A DNA stretch of 64,000 bases, taken from contig NZ_JH725147.1 of NCBI RefSeq assembly GCF_000278275.1, forward strand, positions 1,557,063 to 1,621,062, in the 5' to 3' direction. The stretch comes from Bartonella tamiae Th239 (GTDB lineage: Bacteria; Pseudomonadota; Alphaproteobacteria; Rhizobiales; Rhizobiaceae). Below are positions 58,722-64,000 of the stretch, piece by piece (positions within the stretch are counted from its first letter, which is position 1; each line of letters starts with the position of its first letter). A program made the translations under genes and the position numbers. The notes beneath the pieces were generated by a model. That model had not been told where the DNA came from. It was given only the letters and a program-made list of their open reading frames with translations, and searched no databases.

Positions 58722-59852
58722 TTATCTCGTATTTTGGGGCGAAACCCAGACACCACCGCTCACAGGATGTGAGGTTCCTGTGGTTGTGTGATATGTCAAG
58801 GGAAGGTGATAAAAAGACCGAATGGCAAGATAAGCCCAAGCTTCTGCCTCCATAAAGTCAGCATGAAAACCCATATCTTCTGCTGTAAATAATTTACTTT
58901 GAAATTTACCTGCAAACCATTGTAACCATTTCATAATTGACAAATTATGAACACCGCCACCAGAAACAATTAATGTCTTGGGCAAACGCGAAACATGACG
59001 AAATGAGTGAAAAATACCATAAGCAGTTATATAACTTAGTGTCGCTGCACCGTCTTCAACATTGACGTCATCCGTAGAAAGTGACTGAAAACTGCGCCAA
59101 TCCAAAGAACGAGGTACCGCATCTTGAAAATAGTCATGTTTCAGATAGTACTCAATGATATTTTTATTAAGCTTTCCTCTTATCCCAATCTTACCATTTT
59201 TATCAAAAAACTTTTTTGTCTTTTGACGTATCCATTGATCGATGAGTGCATTACCAGGTCCACAATCAAATGCATAAATTTTCTCACCATCAATCCATGT
59301 TGTATTGGCAATTCCGCCAATATTGACAAAAGCGATCGGATTATGAATAGAAGAAGATAATTTTTTTGCTAGAGCTTGGTGATAAGCTGGAACAAGTGGT
59401 GCACCCTGCCCACCATGCTTCATATCATTTGCTCGCATATCAAAAACAACATCAATACCAGTCTTATCGGCTAGCCATTGTCCATCACCAATTTGAACTG
59501 TAAGTGCTTGATCAGGTTTATGTAACAGCGTTTGTCCATGAAAACCTATAAAATCAACATTTTGGGATTTCATTCCTGCTCTGTTTAATAATCCATGCAC
59601 CGCTGTTACATGTTTTTCAGTCAATTCACGTTCAATTTTTTTAAGATTTCCAGGACGTTCAAGACGATTTTTAATATCTCGTGAATCATCAAGACTTGCT
59701 TTTAATGATTTTTGGAATGATTTTTCATATGAAAGAGAAAAATGCGCAAGAATATCAACTTTATCATAACCATCACTTTTCAACAGTGCGGCATCAATTC
59801 CATCCATTGAGGTACCACTCATTAAGCCTATCGCCATTTTTATGGAAGACAT
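58722..59852 (-). CDS. anmK: Anhydro-N-acetylmuramic acid kinase
   Basis: Phosphorylates and opens 1,6-anhydroMurNAc released in peptidoglycan recycling. The start MAIGLMSGTSMDGIDAAL, the middle GFHGQTLLHKP and INPCCIG-antisense region coding VNIGGIANTTWID and FDCGPGNALID are diagnostic. Length is 376 residues. It is convergent with the hydrolase and divergent from tyrS. With the L,D-transpeptidase, RlpA and DacC homologues it points to active wall turnover. Confidence 0.95.
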   Translation of the reverse strand: MSSIKMAIGLMSGTSMDGIDAALLKSDGYDKVDILAHFSLSYEKSFQKSLKASLDDSRDIKNRLERPGNLKKIERELTEKHVTAVHGLLNRAGMKSQNVDFIGFHGQTLLHKPDQALTVQIGDGQWLADKTGIDVVFDMRANDMKHGGQGAPLVPAYHQALAKKLSSSIHNPIAFVNIGGIANTTWIDGEKIYAFDCGPGNALIDQWIRQKTKKFFDKNGKIGIRGKLNKNIIEYYLKHDYFQDAVPRSLDWRSFQSLSTDDVNVEDGAATLSYITAYGIFHSFRHVSRLPKTLIVSGGGVHNLSIMKWLQWFAGKFQSKLFTAEDMGFHADFMEAEAWAYLAIRSFYHLPLTYHTTTGTSHPVSGGVWVSPQNTR

Positions 59853-59950
59853 GATCTGCTTTCTTGTTAATTACGTTTATTTTATGATAAATCGAATTTT
59901 ATAAAATTTACTTATCGTTTTCTCTAAGGTTTTATCAAGGAACAAAATTA

Positions 59951-61207
59951 ATGTCCCGTTTCAAATCCGAATTTTTAAATATTATGAATGAACGCGGTTT
60001 TATTCATCAAATGTCTGATGAAAAAGGATTAGATGATCTCTTTAACACAGAGATTGTCACGGGTTATATTGGTTTTGATCCGACAGCCAACAGTCTTCAT
60101 GCTGGTGGGCTCATTCAAATCATGATGTTGCATTGGATGCAAAAAACTGGTCATCGTCCTGTTGCACTCATGGGTGGCGGCACTGGTATGATTGGTGATC
60201 CATCTTTTAAAGATGAGGCAAGACAACTTTTAAGTGTTGAAAAAATTGCTGAAAATATTGCTGGTATTAAAAAAGTATTTTCTCACTATATCACTTTTGG
60301 TGATGGACCCACTGATGCTTTGATGGTCAATAATGCAGATTGGCTTAAAGATTTAAATTATCTTGAATTTTTACGTGATGTTGGGCAGCATTTTTCCGTC
60401 AATAGAATGTTATCATTTGACTCGGTGAAATTACGCCTAGAACGTGAACATTCTCTCTCCTTCCTTGAATTTAATTATATGATATTACAAGCCTATGATT
60501 TTGTTGCTTTAAGCAAACATTATAATATGCGCTTACAAATGGGCGGTTCTGATCAATGGGGAAATATCGTGAACGGTATTGAACTTGGCCATCGTATGGG
60601 ATCAAAACAACTTTATGCCCTCACCTCCCCTTTATTAACCACATCTTCAGGTGCAAAAATGGGGAAATCATTAAACGGAGCAGTTTGGTTAAACGCTGAT
60701 CTTCTTTCTCCTTATGATTTTTGGCAATATTGGCGAAATACAGAAGATGCTGATGTTTCAAGATTTTTAAAACTCTATACAACTTTACCTATGGATGAAA
60801 TTACCAAATTATCCGCTTTAAAAGGGTCTGAACTTAACGATGTTAAAAAAATATTAGCAACGGAAATAACAGCATTATTGCACGGAAGAGAGGCGGCTGA
60901 TAAAGCCGCAGAAACTGCACGTCAAACATTTGAAGAGGGCAGTTTAGGCTTTGATTTACCACGAATTTGTGTTGAAAAATCAAGATTAAACAATGGTATT
61001 GGTCTGCTCGCATTATTAGTGCAATCGGGTCTTGCAAAATCAAATGGTGAAGCACGTCGTCATGTCCAAGGTGGTGGTGTGCGTATCAATGGTAACGCAA
61101 TTGACGATGATACTTATATCGTTTGTGATAAAGATTTAAATGACCAAGATATTATCAAGCTATCATTTGGAAAAAAACGTCATGTCATCGTTGAAATAGG
61201 CGGATAG
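59951..61207 (+). CDS. tyrS: Tyrosyl-tRNA synthetase
   Basis: Class I synthetase of 418 residues. The HIGH-equivalent HAGG is in [12 protein letters not shown] (about residues 38-53), the substrate-binding [14 protein letters not shown] is intact, and the KMSKS-equivalent KMGKSLNG is near residue 240. A C-terminal S4 RNA-binding domain (about 350-415) is present. AAGGA lies 9 bases before the ATG. The stop codon is inside a long hairpin (see below). Confidence 0.96.
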   Translation: MSRFKSEFLNIMNERGFIHQMSDEKGLDDLFNTEIVTGYIGFDPTANSLHAGGLIQIMMLHWMQKTGHRPVALMGGGTGMIGDPSFKDEARQLLSVEKIAENIAGIKKVFSHYITFGDGPTDALMVNNADWLKDLNYLEFLRDVGQHFSVNRMLSFDSVKLRLEREHSLSFLEFNYMILQAYDFVALSKHYNMRLQMGGSDQWGNIVNGIELGHRMGSKQLYALTSPLLTTSSGAKMGKSLNGAVWLNADLLSPYDFWQYWRNTEDADVSRFLKLYTTLPMDEITKLSALKGSELNDVKKILATEITALLHGREAADKAAETARQTFEEGSLGFDLPRICVEKSRLNNGIGLLALLVQSGLAKSNGEARRHVQGGGVRINGNAIDDDTYIVCDKDLNDQDIIKLSFGKKRHVIVEIGG

Positions 61208-61220
61208 CCTATTTCAACGA
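61188..61220. terminator. Strong hairpin spanning the tyrS stop codon
   Basis: A perfect 14-bp inverted repeat with a 5-base loop covers the last codons and stop of tyrS. No T-run follows directly on the plus strand. On the minus strand a T-run appears about 10 bases further on. It may block ribosome or exonuclease movement, or form the first part of a two-hairpin terminator. Confidence 0.55.
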
Positions 61221-61223
61221 AAT

Positions 61224-61251
61224 AAGAGAAAAAATATGACTTTTTTCTCTT
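61224..61251. terminator. AT-rich bidirectional terminator between tyrS and the AsmA-like gene
   Basis: An 11-bp perfect AAGAGAAAAAA / TTTTTTCTCTT stem with a 6-base loop lies immediately after the tyrS hairpin. It can serve both convergent transcripts. Confidence 0.55.
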
Positions 61252-61296
61252 TATCTTATCTACGCTTTATTTTATTTAAAATGATTAACGTATTTC

Positions 61297-64000
61297 TCAT
61301 TGAAATTCAAAAATAGACCGAAAAATACCAGGCGCAATTGCTGAGATCGGGTTTACAATTACTTGTGGTTTTTTGGTATTTCCTTCTATTTTAAATGTTA
61401 TACCAAATAAACCACGATCACGTCCATTTCCTAAGACGTGACCAATCAATGGTACTTCACCAAATAAACGATTTAAACCATATGCTGGCATAAATGTTCC
61501 GGTTATCGACATATTTCCAGCTGAATCATAAACAATCCCTTGAAAGGTTGCGCCGACTTTTGGTCCTCTTACAACCCCTTGATCTAAAACAAGATAATTA
61601 CTTCCTTTACCAATATTGGCAAATGCTACATCAAAATCAACACGCGAACTATCTATTTGACCATTAACATCATCATTAAAACTTCTACTATTTTGCGATG
61701 GGCTCGATGAAACTAATTTTGCGAGTTTATCTTCGTTAACAACAGAAAAATTTGCAACACGAACAGGACCAGATAAAGCTGTATTTTGTGATGAGGTTAA
61801 GCTTGCACTGAGGTACCCACCGCGGACTTTATCATAATAGTTCATGAATCTTAGAATAGCACCAGCATTACCGCTTGTGACGTCAATATTTTGTTGTCCT
61901 TGTCCATTTGAAATATGAACATTCACAGGTAAATTATTTTGTGTATTTGCTGTTGCTTCAATATTAAGACCGATGTTTGGTTGAATATTCACTGAAGCAT
62001 TAAGAGTGTTTAGCTCTTCATCATAAAAACCCAAAACTTTGGCTATGTTTGCTTTTATTGAAATGGCTTCATTACCTGAAGTGTTTGATGAAGGTTTCCC
62101 CATTTTTTGTATAAGGGCTCGTGCATCAAAACTTTGTCCACTTATTGCAAGATCATAAGATTTTGTATTTCGACGAATTGTTAGACTTATATCATCATTT
62201 CGACTTAAATTTGCTTTTGTAAAAGTGGCACTCGAAAGTTTTTTATTAACAATATGTATTGCACCATTTACTTGCAGATTTAATCCTGAAAGCTCAAAAT
62301 TTTCAATTGTATATGCTGATTGATTGGATATATCTGCAGGAATATCTAAGGAGACATTGGTCGCAACACCTTTACCTTTTTTCCATCCAATCCAAGGAAT
62401 ATCAACATCAGCATTTGTCAAATCAGATTGAATGTGACGTTTCCCATTGATTTGCGAACCAATATTAACTGTTATTGGACCTGATAGAAAATTATTTAAA
62501 AATGGGAAATATTTTGTTCGAATATTATCATCAATATTTAAACTTATTTTCTCACTTTTTTTTATTTTTGAATTTGTGAATGGTTGTACGATTTCTAGAT
62601 TTGCGGGCAGTTCATTTAATAATGCTGATGCCTCAATTTTGGCCCCAAGTTTATCAATGATTGCATGCCCATTTGCTTGTGAAAGAAGAATACCATTCAT
62701 AGGCTCGGCAAGCGTTAAATCTGAAAAAGCAACATCAGCAGTATAGCTTATTTGTCCACGCGGTGTATCACGTGTGACAGGAAAACGTAAATTCAGCTCA
62801 ACGTTTATATCCCCAGTTGCTTTATCTGGATCAAAAGGTAAGCGTGAACGGGCATTGATAGGTTTATATTGAATAATTTCACCTGCCGATGCAACCGAAC
62901 CGTGCGCCATAAGATTCATTTCTGCATATACTGGACGCTGAAAGCTCCAAGGAATAACCATAACGCCTTTTGAAGCGTCTAATCTTTTACCATCAGAAAG
63001 ATACGCTGTTGCTTTTTTTAAATTAAGTGTCGTTGTCGCACCATCAACCGCTATCGTGCCTGAAATATCATGTAATGATGGTAAATCACCAACCAAATTC
63101 GCACGCGTCTCTCGTATCTTACCTCGCATACGAAATTCATGTTCACTTAATAATGGCGCTGGTTGTCCTGGACGAAAAAAACCAAGTGGCAAAGCAATTT
63201 CAATTGTGCCATTTTCTATCTTACCGCCAGAAATATTCGCGCCAATCCATCGTCTTGCTCCAGCTGCAATATTAACTGGCCAAAGTTGTTTGGCCGCACT
63301 GACATCCATATGAGGTAGGATGAAACTAAAATTCGTTTCAGGACTTCCCTCTCCAAATCTTAAATTACCGTGTCCAATCAAATTTCCAAAATTTGTCTGG
63401 ATTGTCATTTGGTCAAATATTGCTTTTTTATCCAATGCATTAAATTGACCAGCAATATTTAAAGAAAAGGATAAAGGCTTTTCTGGCATATCACGCGTCG
63501 ATGCGACAGCCTTATTTGAAATAATATTAAAGCCATAATCATTTTCAGGTTTATGACCTTGTTCTAAAACAGGTAATAATCCAATCGTCCCTTCTAAAGG
63601 AAGGTAAACGCCGCCCAGTGTTAATTCAGAATGGGTTATATTTATATTTCCACTTTGAGGTTTATGCAGCATTGTAATATCGAAATTTGCAGGGATATTT
63701 TGTGCTACGCCTAAATCCAATTCACCTTTTTTCATTAAAACATGCAATTCGATAGTGGGCGCTTCAGTAATTGATTGCCGCGTTGCATGTAATTGAATGT
63801 CAGTATTACCTTTAAGACGAAAGTGACCGTTATTTATTTGTCCATTTGGCAAATAAGGCGATACACCATCTGCTGCACCCAAGTGAAGAGGTATTGATCG
63901 TAGACCTAAAACAATATTTTTTGCCGATTGATTTTGATAATCAGCATGCCCCATCATTTCAAAAGCATGACCATCCCAACTTAAACGCGAAGTGAGAGTA
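61297..64000 (-). CDS. AsmA-like / DUF3971 (YhdP-type) envelope protein, N terminus outside the window
   Basis: The frame is open to the right edge, giving about 900 C-terminal residues of a very large protein. The sequence is beta-rich with repeating strand patterns. GARRWIGANISGGKIENGTIEIALPLG is spread over a DUF3971-like block near the middle, and the C-terminal AsmA-like part ends VPLIGHVLGNGRDRGLFGITFKIEGN with a short VNPISAIAPGIFRSIF tail. This family forms long bridge-like structures that carry phospholipid to the outer membrane in other proteobacteria. Its start is beyond 64000. It is convergent with tyrS. Family assignment is good; function is by homology. Confidence 0.85.
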   Translation of the reverse strand, partial: TLTSRLSWDGHAFEMMGHADYQNQSAKNIVLGLRSIPLHLGAADGVSPYLPNGQINNGHFRLKGNTDIQLHATRQSITEAPTIELHVLMKKGELDLGVAQNIPANFDITMLHKPQSGNINITHSELTLGGVYLPLEGTIGLLPVLEQGHKPENDYGFNIISNKAVASTRDMPEKPLSFSLNIAGQFNALDKKAIFDQMTIQTNFGNLIGHGNLRFGEGSPETNFSFILPHMDVSAAKQLWPVNIAAGARRWIGANISGGKIENGTIEIALPLGFFRPGQPAPLLSEHEFRMRGKIRETRANLVGDLPSLHDISGTIAVDGATTTLNLKKATAYLSDGKRLDASKGVMVIPWSFQRPVYAEMNLMAHGSVASAGEIIQYKPINARSRLPFDPDKATGDINVELNLRFPVTRDTPRGQISYTADVAFSDLTLAEPMNGILLSQANGHAIIDKLGAKIEASALLNELPANLEIVQPFTNSKIKKSEKISLNIDDNIRTKYFPFLNNFLSGPITVNIGSQINGKRHIQSDLTNADVDIPWIGWKKGKGVATNVSLDIPADISNQSAYTIENFELSGLNLQVNGAIHIVNKKLSSATFTKANLSRNDDISLTIRRNTKSYDLAISGQSFDARALIQKMGKPSSNTSGNEAISIKANIAKVLGFYDEELNTLNASVNIQPNIGLNIEATANTQNNLPVNVHISNGQGQQNIDVTSGNAGAILRFMNYYDKVRGGYLSASLTSSQNTALSGPVRVANFSVVNEDKLAKLVSSSPSQNSRSFNDDVNGQIDSSRVDFDVAFANIGKGSNYLVLDQGVVRGPKVGATFQGIVYDSAGNMSITGTFMPAYGLNRLFGEVPLIGHVLGNGRDRGLFGITFKIEGNTKKPQVIVNPISAIAPGIFRSIFEFQ

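Noticed and set aside
1-64000. Mobile elements, prophage, CRISPR, toxin-antitoxin or defence systems
   Set aside because: No transposase, integrase, phage structural, Cas, or small paired-gene pattern was seen; gene order is conserved core genome throughout.

Overview
This window looks like chromosomal core genome of an AT-rich alphaproteobacterium of the order Hyphomicrobiales (Rhizobiales). The supporting evidence is the gene content and order: bamE / DUF177-plsX-fabH-ihfA-merR, glyA-nrdR-ribD-ribE-ribH-nusB, rlpA-dac-tmk-holB-metG, erpA/dgt-argS-SPOR protein, aminotransferase-hom-glpX and iscS-sufBCDS-sufT. A phosphatidylcholine synthase, a type-2 ArgC and a B12-dependent NrdJ fit the same group. 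The base composition and tight housekeeping blocks recall Bartonella-like or Liberibacter-like reduced genomes, but I cannot assign a genus from the sequence alone. The presence of argC, hom, ilvE and the riboflavin genes argues for a fair amount of retained biosynthesis.

Layout. 1-5.1 kb (minus): metG (cut by the left edge), holB, tmk, a DacC-family protein and the lipoprotein RlpA. 5.4-7.6 kb: tRNA-Lys, a DUF2171 protein, a stand-alone CinA-type domain protein and xanthine phosphoribosyltransferase. 7.9-11.7 kb (minus): MerR regulator, ihfA, fabH, plsX and DUF177, divergent from bamE at 12.0 kb. 12.7-17.3 kb (minus): nusB, ribH, ribE, ribD, nrdR and glyA. 17.7-28 kb: argC, ctaA, an ExoP/Wzc-like protein, an L,D-transpeptidase, a small membrane protein, an enoyl-CoA hydratase-family hydrolase, pcs, a UbiH-type hydroxylase and a NUDIX hydrolase. 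28.4-32.2 kb: nrdJ. 32.3-37.1 kb (minus): three envelope or unknown genes, a repeated-module periplasmic protein and erpA. 37.2-43.3 kb (plus): dgt, argS and a large acidic SPOR-domain membrane protein. 43.3-50.6 kb: a membrane micropeptide, ilvE, glpX, hom, a class I aminotransferase, a small lipoprotein and an M15-type lipoprotein. 50.7-58.5 kb: tRNA-Glu, sufT-sufS-sufD-sufC-sufB-iscS, and a divergent alpha/beta hydrolase. 58.7-64 kb: anmK, tyrS and a large AsmA/DUF3971-type protein cut by the right edge.

How the genes work together. The main themes are envelope construction and turnover (dac, rlpA, L,D-transpeptidase, SPOR protein, anmK, M15 lipoprotein, bamE, AsmA-like protein, pcs, plsX/fabH), Fe-S assembly (suf cluster plus erpA), one-carbon and riboflavin metabolism, and deoxynucleotide supply (nrdJ, nrdR, tmk, dgt). 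NrdR is encoded here and a good NrdR-box match lies just upstream of nrdJ.

I found no mobile element, prophage, CRISPR array, toxin-antitoxin pair or recognisable defence system, and no strong candidate for a wholly new system. The most interesting signals are subtle. They are a DacC-family protein that has lost two of its three catalytic motifs, an ExoP/Wzc-like protein with a destroyed Walker A motif, a lipoprotein whose best start codon is out of frame by one base across a T8 tract, an unlisted 53-residue membrane micropeptide, a G9 tract inside an acyl-CoA hydrolase, and a cassette of uncharacterised envelope genes.
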